NCBI GenBank assembly: GCA_964023275.1
Contig: OZ029928.1
Coordinates: 1,984,001-2,048,000 of the forward strand
Direction of reading: 5' to 3'
DNA: 64,000 bases
Source of the DNA: Norana najaformis
Lineage: Eukaryota; Annelida; Clitellata; Crassiclitellata; Hormogastridae
Shown: one piece after another, positions 24,839 through 57,720 of the stretch
How positions within the stretch are numbered: position 1 is the first letter of the stretch
How the letters are laid out: the number at the start of each line of letters is the position of its first letter
Notes under the pieces: model-generated
What the model saw: only the letters and a program-made list of their open reading frames with translations
Database searches by the model: none
What the model was told of the DNA's origin: nothing
Program-made: the position numbers and the translations under genes

Positions 24839-25349
24839 TTCATCCAGACTTCATCCAGAGACGCCATACCTGCGGTAACATTAAAGGATTTGAATACAAA
24901 TAAGTACGAGAAAGACCTAGAAAAGTTGTTGTCGTCTTCGATGGCATACATTCTTAAAGCGATGCTAGGGCCTTGCTTAGCAATTTTGAACCCTTCTAGA
25001 AGTGATCTCATAAGTTTGATCCTCAGTGATACATGCAGTTTAAAATTCGTCTAGAAATTCTATATTTTGCACACTAAATTAAGACCTAAAATGAATGATC
25101 ATTTAAAATACAATAATTATTGTTATGCACGGTATCTAAACACTTCCTTAGGATAGTAATGGGTAATTAGTCAATGCTGTATCTTTTCTTTAACAGACAA
25201 AGTGAATTTAAGAACAGTCCAATCTAAACATCTGAAATACATTAACCAATCCAAACTTTAAATGTCAATACCCCTCGAATTACTTAAACTAAACCGCAAA
25301 GCTCCTCTTACTCTAGGATCAACCCATAGAAACGGCATTCTGGACCAAA

Positions 25350-26410
25350 GATCAGCGTTAACACTTGTAGACCGAAACCCAAGGATTATGTACAAACTTG
25401 AGAGGTGTCGGACAATTTCGACTTGACTGAAACGTCCTCGGCATCCTCATACCCGGCCGAACGTGACAGACCGGACGACGACCTTGACCCGGCACACGAC
25501 TGGAAGCAACCACCAGCTCCGGAAACGCACCACTTGAACTGAAGTCGTAATTAACTGCACGACACGGATGACTGCATAACTCACCAACTGGACAGAACGG
25601 CCGACATGGTTGACTGCGTGGCTCCGACCGACCAAACCAACGGCATACGACCGAAGAACTGCACGGCACCATCCCTGAAATCGATTCTGACTGGGCGGAA
25701 GAATGCCTCGCACGACTATCAGGCTCCTGCGAGTTCTCGTCCGGTTGAACAACGCCCCTTTGTTGCTCCTTCATTGGTTGCCCGTCATGACGACCCTCTG
25801 TCGAACGAATCCGCTCCCGACACCCGTCATTCGGATGAATTTGCTCCCGGCGACCCACACACGGATGAATCTCTCTCGGACGAATTTGCTTCGGACGAGC
25901 CTCACTCGGACGAATCTCTCTCGGACGAATTTGCTTCGGACGAGCCTCACTCGGACGAATCTCTCTCGGACGAATTTGCTTCGGACGAGCCCCCATCTGT
26001 TGCATGCTGTAAAGCGATTAGGCTCGTAGAGGTATAGGCCCAACTTGCATACAACGTTCGTTGGTTTAAAACTATGTATTCTCGAATTCAATACGGCAAT
26101 AACAACTTCCACTCAACGAACTTTCTCCAACACGACAATCTCTGACCCATAACTCTTTCTCACCGCAATCTCTCTCACCGCAATCTCTCTCACCGCAATC
26201 TCTCTCACCGCAATCTCTCTCACCGCAATCTCTAATATGCATTCTCCTCTCCCGACGAGACGACCACTCCTCTAAACACTCCCTCAAACACTCCTTCAAC
26301 CACTCCTTTCAACACAAGTGCATGCGCACGTGCTCCTAACCGAATGTTACATGGGTACGTGTCACCTTCTGACCTAACCCAACCTGCCTTCCGCACGTGC
26401 CCCTGTAACA
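25350..26410 (-). mobile_element. LTR retroelement relic: 5' LTR, tRNA-Pro-type primer-binding site and leader
   Basis: Read on the minus strand, a 413-bp LTR runs from 26410 to 25998 with TGTT at the start and AACA at the end. It aligns along its length with the solo LTR at 46558-46955. Two bases after the LTR lies TGGGGGCTCGTCCGA (25995-25981), a primer-binding site of the tRNA-Pro type. Beyond it a 45-bp unit containing CTCGTCCGA repeats about three times (about 25890-25990) and leads into an uninterrupted but unrecognised frame ending at 25358. No gag, protease, reverse transcriptase, integrase or envelope signature is visible, and no second LTR is present on the far side. The copy is therefore a truncated, non-autonomous relic. 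A 15-bp CTCTCTCACCGCAAT unit is also expanded within the LTR (about 26150-26230). Confidence 0.8.
25998..26410 (-). repeat. Long terminal repeat of the relic retroelement
   Basis: Matches the 398-bp solo LTR at 46558-46955 in the opposite orientation: shared CACGTGCCCATGTAACATTC-type 5' sequence, shared GGCCTATACCTCTACGAGCC near the 3' end and the same TG/CA termini. It is slightly longer because of the 15-bp repeat expansion. Confidence 0.85.
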
Positions 26411-27279
26411 TATGTACACCGATCAATGCATGCACGCGTTCAGTTTAAAGGCACAACATACTGTTATGTAACCTACATAATCAGTTTGGTTATTAGTAAG
26501 CGCGTGTTAATCTGTAATCGGATCGATCACAGTATGGCCCAGAACTTACTGTACTTCTGTAAATAAGCAGCCTGAATGTCGACTATTACAGACGAACTCA
26601 CGTGACGCTGGTGCTTACGCGATTCGCTGAAGATAGCGACATCAACTGACTCCACGCAGATGCACAGAAATCGCTAATTTTTAACCGCTGGAATATTTTC
26701 GGTAGCTCCACCTGGAACATGGACGACTTTATGGTCAGTTCCACTGAGGCCGGGCTCGTGCAGTGAGGGCATAAACAGCCGATAACGGCGCACAGTCGCG
26801 GCTTACCGGTATGGAGACGCTGCTGCTGCTGCTGATGATGATGTTACTATTATAAACAATATTCGAGTCTTAAGTTACATCATTCGCAAAGTCGGTTCAC
26901 GTAAGTCCGGTTGTCCAATCGCTTGTAACTTTTAAACTTCCGATAGAGCCTAAAGCACGACGGACGTCGATATTACTGATCGGTGACGGTGAGATTTCTG
27001 GCGACTAATATGAGTACATTTTTGCCCGTAGCTAACAGGAGGGAATGAAAAGAGGGAGTGGAATAGAGGAGAAGTGGGAGACAGAAGGAAAGTAAAGACA
27101 AAGGGAAGGAGAGAGAGTGGGACAGATAAGAAAGAGAGCAACAGAGGAGTTTCTTCAGAAGTTATATCTTGCCGAACTAGCGCAGAGAAGTTCTGCGCAA
27201 AATAGGTTACTTTGCAACAATTTCATATAGTAAGTACAGCGGGCGATTATTATTGCTCGTAACATTGTTATGATTGCAG

Positions 27280-47880
<20,601 letters not shown>

Positions 47881-50755
47881 AAACTTCGGAACTACAAAAT
47901 CTCGTTACATTGGGCTACCACAGTAGCAACAAAAACTTTGCATTTGCAAACACGTCCGATTACTCGCCGAAACAGAATACAAACAGCAGAAAATAATCAC
48001 TGATACAGAATATTTGTCAAATCGGCTAACAATCATCGAACATATTGCGAAACTGAGCCTAAGTCAGGCTTACTAGGCCCTAGTGTGGGTCTCTAATTTT
48101 TATTGTTGTGTAAGCCCCTAATGTAGACCAACACACCCGAAAGATGCAGAAACATAACTCGGACAAAGACTGCGTGCGCGTCCTTCTGGAATATAGTAAT
48201 TAATCAGGCAATCCATTTATTGTTTTTCGCAAGCATTTCGGCCATAAACTAGGCAGCAAACAGTCATGTAGCAGGTTTCAAATTGATGATGATTTTCTCA
48301 TGACTTCCCTCTGTTGCACGTTTCTAATTAGCTTTGGTTGCAACAAAGGCCTATATCATTTCAAAATCCGTTACCATAAGGTGCAATCACGACATTAATT
48401 TTTCAAATTATCTGTGTAAGATCTCAGTGTTAAAGCTATAGATTCGTCATTGATTAAAAATCGATGTAAGTGATCTCCTTACGGTTTAAGTGGTCTAATA
48501 AAATCTTTTGGTATCTAAAATCGCCGCATCTCAGAGTCACATTCCTGTTTGACTGTGCGTGTTCAATATTTCGCAACAACAACAACATTAATAATAATAT
48601 TTTCGGAACATCAAGCAATGAAAGATGTTCCGAACTTGCTGTTTGAATATTATGAATGGCAACCATAGCAGACACGATGCCCTTATCCTTCTTCATAGCT
48701 CCCCGAGTTTACCTATTCTGTTCAACACCCTTGAATAGGCTATCCCTGTCTGGAGAGTTTTTATCTTACCTTGTCTAAAGGTCTTACATACACCCTGAAC
48801 TTGGCCCTATCAGACACGCATTACCTTCAAGCTTTACTTCCTCTTAGGGATGGAGGTCTGAACATTCAACGCGTCTCAGCACTGAACTTTGACTCCCGAA
48901 GAAGTCTGTTGAAGCTTAGTCAGTAGCTAGACTTCGAGGACGAAATGCTTCTTTCAGTCAAGATCCAATGTTATCTAAAATCGGACGCACTAGTTCCTTA
49001 TGATTTTGCTGCTCAACATCATCATCATCATCATCATCATTTATTTTATTTATTACTTCTAGGCACCAGTGTCTAAAGCCCAAAGCATCATACGATGGCG
49101 CACCAAATCCATGCCGCAATTAGGTAAAACCAACAATCAGTTTTGGACAGTCCTGTTGTCACAAAGGACTTAGCCGATGAACATGAATCCATTACATAAC
49201 TGTGCACTAGTTTGGGCAGTAGCTGAGTTTTGCGTTTTGGGGTCGAAGTTTGCTTTACCCATCGATGTCCTTTCGGTTCCATGGATATCTTGATGGCCTG
49301 CCCGGGTAGGTCTGCTAAACATGCTGCCCTAAACGATTCTAAGTTGGCGAGCCCTTGTCAGAGCTGGATTCCGCTCTTCTTTGGACTCGTGAGATCAGAT
49401 GGTAAGCACCCAGATGTTTCGGCGATATCATACCCTGGCCGGCGGGTAGGAGTCTCGCCTGGGATGTCACTGTTGTAGATACCCTGGCTGAATCATATTT
49501 ACCACATACAGCCAGTCTGCTGAGCGGCGGATGTGCTATCAGTCCAAAGGTAGGTTGCCAAGTACGAAATTTGCCAACCTCTTACCAGTTCACTCGTTTG
49601 GCTTTTGAGACGCTTGGTCGTTCAAATTGGCTGTCATTTTATGGTATAATGTTGTGCAACATGAGCTGATATTTCTTTATAGATGTGTTCCACTGCAAGT
49701 GCATTCTGCTGTTTTGTCACTATTTCGATAACGAATGCAACGAAACGTCAATATGTTTTTGTTATTCATTTGACAGTTTATGACACTTATGTTAATAGCA
49801 CTTCCATTACTAAAGCATGAAAAATTCATGCAATTTAATTATTATTTTTTACTTAGTATATTTTCACGAATATGAGTACTTGACCAAATGTGGGGAAGTT
49901 CCATTTAACTGCTACATTTCCAAGTGGATTTTCTGAGATGTCAATTTTACCTCAGGTATGTGGTAACATTTTGGGTGGTGATACAAACATTCAAAAATAT
50001 GTTATTGTGAAACATTAGAACTCAGAATTAATGTTATTACTGAGCTGAATAGTTCAACAATGTAATACGAATGTAGAACTCGTGTTGATGATAATTCCAA
50101 TATAAATTCTTTTACAAAAATAAGTCAAAGTTACCCCACTTTACCTTATGCGTGTTCTACGTATGGGGCCTTTACGAAAAATGGCGCTATATGAGCAGAG
50201 TCACTTCATGTCATCTGTCTTCCTCAGTATTTCTCTCCTTTTTCCGTCTGTTCGTCGGACTTTGTAGTAACGCTGTCTCATTTACTCTCTCTGTATCCGT
50301 GCTTTCATTTTCCACCGCAATGCCATATATCTGTCTAATTTAATCTATTCCCCAAAGACGTTCTATAGCGCCGAAGTTGTATTGCATAAAGAATGATGGT
50401 CGCTTCTAATCAACATCGCATTGCAAAATCAAGATCCATTGGACAGAACCATGCAGCCTGTGTCTCATTCTCTGTCCTACTGTCTTTATGCCACTTTTCT
50501 TTATGTTGACTGCATTCTTGCTTAACTCTGTTTTGAACTAGTCCACCGTTACATGTGACTGGTACTCGAAAGGACGCCGAGTAGAAGTAGAGTCTGTTGG
50601 CCCTCGATTATTTGCAGACAACAAAGACTAACATAGTATCTTATAATAAAGTCCAGGCTCATCAGTTTAAACAACATAGGTTGTCTGGCAGCTTAGGCAC
50701 AGCCGATGTGGCCAACACTCCTCTTCCCCTTACCTCTCCCGCCGCTCCATTTCTA
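47881..50755. other. Noncoding stretch after the DUR3 gene
   Basis: The DUR3 3' untranslated region should begin here, but no polyadenylation signal can be assigned with confidence. A short ATC run (about 49020-49040) precedes a SINE-related relic (49055-49100). No other gene or element is recognised. Confidence 0.45.
49040..49105 (-). mobile_element. SINE-tail relic
   Basis: Block GCACCAGTGTCTAAAGCCCA, AAGCATCATACGATGGCGCA is shared with 57660-57710 and, more distantly, with the ends of the tRNA-derived SINEs at 37.0, 39.1 and 57.2 kb. Confidence 0.45.
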
Positions 50756-50769
50756 AATACCACCTACTG

Positions 50770-50937
50770 TAGCCGTCTGACTGGCTGCCTGCCTGACCAT
50801 TAGATCTTGACTTGCAACCGAATCTGATCTTACTTATCTATCATTTGTGTTATGAATAAACAGTAAGTAAGCTGGTTTCCGGGACTTAGCTTTCTTTTGG
50901 CGCTGTAGCAATCTCAAGATTATGATTACGATACGGC
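50770..50937 (+). mobile_element. GATTAC-tailed LINE 3' end
   Basis: Contains TAGATCTTGACTTGCAACCG, AAGCTGGTTTCCGGGACTTA, TAGCAATCTCAAGATTATG and a short GATTACGAT end, collinear with the 4.5-kb and 18.9-kb tails. Confidence 0.75.
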
Positions 50938-52149
50938 TAGCAGTACGTTGTTGTTCAACAATGACAAACACAGCTCAAATAAACTTTATTTGCTAAAGTT
51001 TTTCAACCTCAACAGCCTCGTTGACAACAATGCCTATTGCTTGTAAAATTAGCCTCCTAATTACTGTGTGAGCGAATTAAAACGATACAGCGGCAACATG
51101 AGAGTTTAACTATGCCAGTGTGAATTAGTGACAAACAATAAAAAACGAGTCCTTGATCATATAAAATACATCATCACTGCAACAAAAAACTAGCTTCAAA
51201 TAATTAAAGTGTCTACTAAAACCAATGAATAAAACCTTAATCGAACTGAAAATATTATCAAAAAAGAAAAGAAATATATGTCCAAGAGGTCCTAAAGTGT
51301 GTTTAGTCAAGCAAAAATATTCAGTTGTGTGTTTAATTAAAACTCCTTACATCGAAAACAAAACATTTATTGATGAGCATAGAATTTATTAAATCTTCTT
51401 ATTTTCCGCTTTTCTGCTGTGTTCACCAAATACTTTGCTTAGGTCATCACATGATATTTCCAGATATTTTATATAATTTCTTCGGATAGTTTTCAATGTG
51501 AGGTTTATGATTTTTCAGAATCCGGTCAAACTATTTTGGTTGAAACTTACACGGTTCTATGGAAACAAATATGCCTCATTCATGTAATTTGCTATTGAAA
51601 TTTTAAAAGATATCAGTCATATTCTAATATAGTTTTTCCGTCTGCGATTGACTTTTTTAGTTTCTGATTTCGGAAGAACTGCTGAAAATGTATAAAGTGC
51701 AACAAAAACGAAAAGGATAAACAAGAAAACTTACATTAATTGTACCCATAATATTACATTTCCAAGCTCGCCGTTGTTTCTTGTCATTTTTCGTTTTCTG
51801 TTCTTTTAAGTATTCAGTCTGTGTATCAATTCAACCTTTTTTCGTTAGAAACAAAATGTTCCGTCACTCTGAATTTTCATCTCTGACATGTCACTGGGAA
51901 GGGTTTATCCTTAGCTATAACAGGGTTACAAAAATTCTTTATATGTCAAATACACCATAACATATTCAGCATCCATAAGGTTTCACAGTAAAAGTCGATT
52001 TTGCATCATCAACAAGTAGAAAGTTTTTCATTTCATATAACTTTTATCTTAAATGGATTTGTAAATGATTCTCAACATGCTTAGATTGTGTGATTTTTAT
52101 AACAAGACTTTTCAGTATGGTATAACAAGACTCACACGTTAAGCCTTCG
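50938..52149. other. Noncoding stretch, no gene recognised
   Basis: AT-rich, with only short frames. No repeat family is recognised. Confidence 0.45.
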
Positions 52150-52683
52150 TTGCAGCATGGTATCTCTAGTGAATCTCAGAGCAGAATGCATGAAATTGCT
52201 TTCAGCCGTAAGTGGTATTGCTACGGATTTCGTAGACTGGAAGATTAAGAAAATGTTTTCTTTTAAAACCAGATACAGAAATGGTTACATTTCGGTATAT
52301 CTTTTTCATGTCCTTTTAGATTTTGGATGCATGAGTGTTTTCTGACATGCCTGACAAAGGTATGGTTTCTGTCCAGTACGAGTTCAAGCATGGACTTGCT
52401 AGACTGGACTATTACACAAATCGTTTTTCACATACCTGGCATTGGTATGGTTTCTCACAGGTGTGGGTTCTCATGACAGACTTTAAAACTGTAGGTAGTG
52501 AGAAAGCTTCTCGCCATAGCTGGCATAGAAAGATTCTAACTTGTTACTGCATAGGCCTATAAGAACAAAATTTCTACATAACGGGCATTGATACGATTTA
52601 TCTCATATGAGTTTTGCAATCATCAGATTTTGAAAATGATTTCTGACAACCTGTCGCAGATACGGTTCCTCTTCAGATGGATT
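52150..52683 (-). pseudogene. Decayed C2H2 zinc fingers beyond the stop of the zinc-finger gene
   Basis: Downstream of the functional stop on the minus strand, finger fragments remain at the regular spacing: EEPYLRQVV, KSYQCPLCRNF, FLCQLWREAFSLPTVLKSVM, RTHTCEKPYQCQVCEKRFV and GQKPYLCQACQKT-like segments. They are interrupted by stops and lost cysteines or histidines (for example RTHTCEKPY with Cys for Gly). The array was once longer by at least four fingers. Alternatively this is a decayed tandem paralogue. Confidence 0.7.
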
Positions 52684-54339
52684 CTAACATAATTTTGTAG
52701 TATGAAATAATGGAAAGATGCTTTTTGACAAATCTGACACAGGAGTGGTTTCTCTGTGCATTTTTTCATGATTTCTCAGACCTGAAGTGCATGAAAATGT
52801 TTTTTGACATACCATACAAAGATATGGTTTCTCACCGTAATGTGCTTTCATATGCCTCTTCAGGTGACTGTAACTATTACTTTTCAACTCACATAAGTGG
52901 CAATGGTAAGGCCTCTCTCCAGAATGAATTCTACCATGACTTTTTAGACTGGATAATTGGGCAAACCTTTTGTTACATACTTGGCACTCGTATGGCCTTT
53001 CTCCAGTATGGGTTCTCAAGTGAATATTAAAATAAGAATTGTGCGCGAACGCTTTCTGGCATGACTGGCATTTGTATGGTTTCTCTCCAGAATGAGTTCT
53101 CATGTGAGTCTTCAGATCATTGGATCGTGAAAATAATTTCTGACATAACGGGCACAGATAAGGTTTTTCTCCAGAATGGGTTCTCATGTGAGTCTTCAGA
53201 TCACTGGATCGTGAAAATAATTTCTGACATAAAGGGCACATATAAGGTTTTTCTCCAGAATGGGTTCTCATGTGAGTCTTCAGATCACTGGATCGTGAAA
53301 ATAATTTCTGACATAAAGGGCACAGATAAGGTTTTTCTCCAGTATGGGTTCTTTGGTGATAGTGCAGACCAGAATCGCCTGAGAATGCTTTCGGGCACAA
53401 GCTGCATTGGTATGGTTTCAGTCCGGTGTGGGTTACTGCATGAGATTTTAGATGGGAACTTCTAGAAAAATATTTTGTACATGTCTGACATTGGAATGGT
53501 TTCTCTCCGGTATGAGTTCTCATGTGAACCTTGAAATTGTAATTGTTTGGGAAAGCTTTCGGGCATAACTGGCATTGGTATAGTTTCTCTCCAGAATGTA
53601 GTTTCATGTGAGTCTTCAGATGGCTAGATCGTGAAAATAATTTCTGACATAACGGGCACAGATAGGGTTTTTCTCCAGTGTGAATTCTGGCATGCTTTTT
53701 TAGATTGGAAGGATGAGTAAATCGTTTTTGGCATTCTTGGCACTGAAATGGTTTCTCTCCGGTATGGGTTCTTTCATGAGCCTGTAGAGTAGAATGTTGT
53801 ATGAATGATTTCTGGCATAGGTGGCATTTGTGTGGTTTATTTCCTGAATGTAACTTCTTGTGATTCAGCAGACCATTTGATTGCGTAAATTCTTTTTTAC
53901 ATACACCGCATTTGTAAGGCTTTTCCCCAGTATGTATTCTGGCATGATTTTGCAGATGAGAAGAATGGGAATATCTTTGTTTACATATATGGCATTGGTA
54001 TGGCTTCTCTCCAGTATGGATTCTAACATGAGATTTGAAACTGTTTGGATGAGAAAATCTTTTTTGACATACCTGGCACAGAAATCGTTTATTTCCAGTA
54101 TGGGTTCCTTGGTGATCTTGCAGAGTATCATGTCTTGTGAATGATTTCTGACATGTCTCGCATTGGTAAGGTTTCTCTCCAGTATGGACTGTCATGTGCC
54201 TCTCTAGGTGACTGGCGTACTTAAACATTTTCCAACATAACTCGCATTTATGTGTCTTTTCTGTGGAGTGGCTTTTCTTGTTTTCCTTTGTGCGACTATC
54301 CAATACAAATGATTTCTGACATAACTGCGAACCCTGCAT
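52684..54339 (-). CDS. C2H2 zinc-finger protein with 18 tandem fingers, single exon
   Basis: An uninterrupted minus-strand frame of 551 residues plus stop. The frame is open up to 54405, but the first in-frame ATG is at 54339, so either translation starts there or a spliced upstream exon joins. Eighteen fingers of the C-x2-C-x12-H-x3-H type follow, starting at CELCWKMFKYASHLERHM. They are joined mostly by TGEKPY-type linkers, as in nuclear DNA-binding proteins of the Kruppel-like class. Fingers 8 and 12-14 share CPLCQKLFSRSS. Fingers 12 and 13 are identical in the contact helix (RSSDLKT), and 14 differs by Asn, so they arose by recent 84-bp duplications. Finger 17 (CHLCELKSNSYSHLKRH) lacks the conserved Phe. 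No KRAB, ZAD, BTB or SCAN domain is present. The target is unknown. Confidence 0.9.
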   Translation of the reverse strand: MQGSQLCQKSFVLDSRTKENKKSHSTEKTHKCELCWKMFKYASHLERHMTVHTGEKPYQCETCQKSFTRHDTLQDHQGTHTGNKRFLCQVCQKRFSHPNSFKSHVRIHTGEKPYQCHICKQRYSHSSHLQNHARIHTGEKPYKCGVCKKEFTQSNGLLNHKKLHSGNKPHKCHLCQKSFIQHSTLQAHERTHTGEKPFQCQECQKRFTHPSNLKKHARIHTGEKPYLCPLCQKLFSRSSHLKTHMKLHSGEKLYQCQLCPKAFPNNYNFKVHMRTHTGEKPFQCQTCTKYFSRSSHLKSHAVTHTGLKPYQCSLCPKAFSGDSGLHYHQRTHTGEKPYLCPLCQKLFSRSSDLKTHMRTHSGEKPYMCPLCQKLFSRSSDLKTHMRTHSGEKPYLCPLCQKLFSRSNDLKTHMRTHSGEKPYKCQSCQKAFAHNSYFNIHLRTHTGERPYECQVCNKRFAQLSSLKSHGRIHSGERPYHCHLCELKSNSYSHLKRHMKAHYGEKPYLCMVCQKTFSCTSGLRNHEKMHRETTPVSDLSKSIFPLFHTTKLC

Positions 54340-55194
54340 CTTTTCTTTCGTTGCCCTTTCGATGGAATTTCTAAATGAACACGTAGAAGTGCTTTGCGAT
54401 GTCACTCACGATTATGAAGATTTTTGAGGCTATTAACACAAAGCGAGAGTTGAAATCACTGAATCTCTTGGTATAGTTGCTATGGAGTTAAATCATTTGC
54501 AAACCTTGCCAGTTATTTGCCTTGTTTATCGCCAAGTTCACCTAGTGTTAACTTCGCTCATATCAAACCAAATACAATATTTTCTATATACTTCATGCAT
54601 TTGCTTAGTTTTAAACATAATTAAAATGTTCAGTAGGTCCTCCATTAACAAGATACGAATTTTCAAGGATTCCAGCAAAGACAATGAACAACGATTTACA
54701 GCCATTATTTAGCTTTCTGAATTAGACATTGCACTCTATGTTCAAATGAGTGTTCGTGTACTTTTTAAACAAGTTACACTAGGTAACATGTGAAAATCAC
54801 GAGCAACTAATTCCATTAATGACCGAGCAGGAATTGAACTCCACGCTAACCACTATATATTCCCCGATTCAGAACCAGAGCTAAGGTTTTGTATTAACAG
54901 TAACGTCTGGAAACAGAATACGATGAAACAACTCTCAAGAATTTTGGAACAACTTTAAAAAGAAAGATCGCACCTTCGTTTACATATCGCTGTGCAATAT
55001 ATTCACAAGCAAGGATATGAGATTTGAAGAAATTTGTTTTAGCAGACAGTTATGGAAGAATTATCTGCCTTCTGTTCTCAATCGATCGATTTACTAATGA
55101 TTTAAAACGGCATCGTTCCTTTTAGCATATCTAAATAATAGATGTTATTAGTGTATGGCTCCCAAAAAGCAGCAATGCAAACCCAATTGTCTTC

Positions 55195-55330
55195 TTTAAG
55201 AGGGTCCTGAACGATTTTGTATGTATATATATATATATACATAAGATCGTAAATGTATGTATATTTATACAGATATATGTATACATACACACATATATAA
55301 ACATATAAGATCGTTCAGGAACCTCTTAAA
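55195..55330. repeat. 21-bp inverted repeat around a TA-rich core
   Basis: The arms 55195-55215 and 55310-55330 are reverse complements with one mismatch (TTTAAGAGGGTCCTGAACGA on the left). The 94-base interior is nearly all TA, TATG and ATAC units. It resembles a small foldback element, with no target duplication found. Confidence 0.75.
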
Positions 55331-56212
55331 TAGGCCCTAATGCCGACTAGTCACAGGCTCCTGACCGGGGCATGATTCGTCAGGTGAATTGAATAGAGCT
55401 TGAGGTGAATTGTGAAATGACGGCCAAGAAGCCTAAAACAAGGGAACATAGCAGTTGTCTATTTGAGTCTCTGCAGCAGTGTAAAGTAATGTAAATCTTA
55501 AAATTTTTGGCGCCACGTGTAAGATGTGTCAGAGACCAGCCTATTCACCCGAGCAACTCCACAAGAGACTTGTTTGAGTTAGCTCCGGTGCTTGGTCACA
55601 TTCTAACGCATGAGACAGCAAGGTTATCGAAAATGACTATGGTGATGACCGTATTCATTGGATGATGCAGTAGAGTGATCATGATGAGGTAATTATAAAA
55701 GTTCGGTTTTAACTCTGGAGTAATCAAATCAAGCAGAGGGGCAAGACAATGGGAGAAAATCACATTCACTGAGAATAAATGAAAAAGGTCATATGAGAAT
55801 GTTTTTTATCCTGATAATAGTCAAATTTAGTTTCGCAATGAACATACAAATGATTTAAAACAGAAATACAAGTCAACTGGCAAATCCATTCATTCTCAGT
55901 CAACTTGGTTGAATATTATCAGCTCTGCATCAATTTAACTCACTGATTTACGAGGTTCCAGAGCAGTCTAAAGGTTAACACAAGAACTAATGTGAGTTTT
56001 GTGTTTTTCCATCCCTAGTGTAATTTCTTGGTCCTGTTAAGTTGAGGTAGTTCTTAATTTATTGCATGCCAGTATCAACAGTACCAGCAGTCCTAACCCT
56101 GTGTGAACTGAGGGCTAAAGGAGTTGAACAACAATCCAACATACAAGACATCCTTGTAATTCTTATAGCATGTTTTTAATTTGTCAGTTTCACGTGAGGC
56201 ACCTGGATTCAA

Positions 56213-56213
56213 A

Positions 56214-56256
<43 letters not shown>

Positions 56257-56260
56257 AATA
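56213..56260. repeat. GA and GACA microsatellite
   Basis: A GA run passes directly into GACA units. Confidence 0.95.
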
Positions 56261-57182
56261 GAAAATGAAAGAGAAAGAGCTGAAAGGCGCACTCATTAGC
56301 AGTCTGTTACTGTCCAATGTCCTATTTCCGTGCTTAATTTATTGATAGGCCATTTTTGTTCATGCGGTTTCTGAAATAAAAAGCGTTAGAAACGGTTGTT
56401 CAGCTTTGTTCACTTTTGTCTTTTACATTTGGTACCGTCGGCATGCAAGGTAGAAGACCACAAGGGGCTGCATAATTAAGAAAAGTTAGGTTTGCAATTT
56501 GGCGATATTCCAACATGCCCTAACCCCACATAATTGTGCTAGCACCTAAAGCTGCAGACGGTAAACTACCCATTCATCCTGTACTAAGCGTCAGTTAGAC
56601 GGGGTTGACGAAGGCAGTGGATGGACGAATAATGATTGTGAGCATATGCTATGTGGCAGAGAGACCAAGAAAATGGATGACGTGGAAATGTAAGGACGGA
56701 TCCAGAGGCCACTCCTCTCATGACCTCATACGAGTTTAAGGGGAGTGTATGGCTAGAGTGGACCTCTGAACCACTCTTGCACAAGTGTTTTTGTTCTTTC
56801 GAACTGGCTTTTTAAACTCACATACTGTAGCATATGGCCAAACTGTTGACTCTTGTGGGTAAGCATTATAAGTTGGCGTTTTTGGCCTTCAAAATTTTAA
56901 CGGTTTTAGCCAAAACGGGAACAACACACATACAGTAAGAAGCCACAAGTCAGAAACTTTAAACTATTAACCAGGGAGACAATCTACTGAAATAAAACAA
57001 TCAATTGATAGATTTGTGAAAACTGTCTGAATGCCAAACGATTAACTTTAAATAATTTGTCTACAAACGATTTGAAATCTTACCTTGTACAATGCCTATA
57101 TTATTGGTGACGTCATGTATAAAAATAAGGAGTTTTTATGGCGTATAAGTGGTACCACAGTCGTGAAGCAGCTATTATTACG

Positions 57183-57350
57183 TTATTTCTGCATTTATTA
57201 GGCGCCATTATCTAATGACTTATCATATATCGATGGCGCCGAGCAAATGTGAGTGAAAGACTTGCTCATGGTCCCTATACAGTCACCTTCTCGGCTCAAA
57301 CTTATTCTCTCCGCGTTACAAGCGGAGCGCTCTATCCAATCTGCCACCGT
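57183..57350 (-). mobile_element. tRNA-derived SINE (recurrent family)
   Basis: On the minus strand: GATTGGATAGAGCGCTCCGC at the head, GGTGACTGTATAGGGACC in the body, CAAGTCTTTCACTCACATTT, and an ending GGCGCCTAATAAATGCAGAA. It is collinear with the copies in DUR3 introns 5 and 7. The B box is eroded. Confidence 0.7.
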
Positions 57351-57612
57351 GCCTCCGGTGTACCGCTAGGCATCAGTTAACGCTGCGCTAAGCTTTTGAT
57401 TTAATTTCAAATAATTTTGTGGGTTATTAGCATGTATCATAACTACCACATATTTTCTCAACTTGACTAAATTGCGAATGACTATAAGAAGAGAATGCAG
57501 GAAGAGAACTTCGTGTGGAAAAACTCAAATGTCGTCTCAGTTGGACAACGGGCTCAGATGATTAAAAGGTGAAAGTAGAAGAGGACTTACATGCGAGGAA
57601 GGGGACTAAACA

Positions 57613-57614
<2 letters not shown>

Positions 57615-57653
<39 letters not shown>

Positions 57654-57720
57654 TTAACAATTTCCAGGACGCCGGTGTCTAATGCACAAGACATCAAGAG
57701 ATGGCGCACCAAAACAAAGC
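57615..57720. repeat. AT microsatellite adjoining a SINE-tail relic
   Basis: An AT dinucleotide run (57615-57651) is followed by GACGCCGGTGTCTAATGCAC and GAGATGGCGCACCAAA, which match the relic at 49055-49100. Confidence 0.7.

Noticed and set aside
53061-53465. Plus-strand open frame opposite the zinc-finger gene
   Set aside because: It is the complement of the near-identical fingers 12-14. The minus-strand frame shows 18 clear C2H2 fingers.
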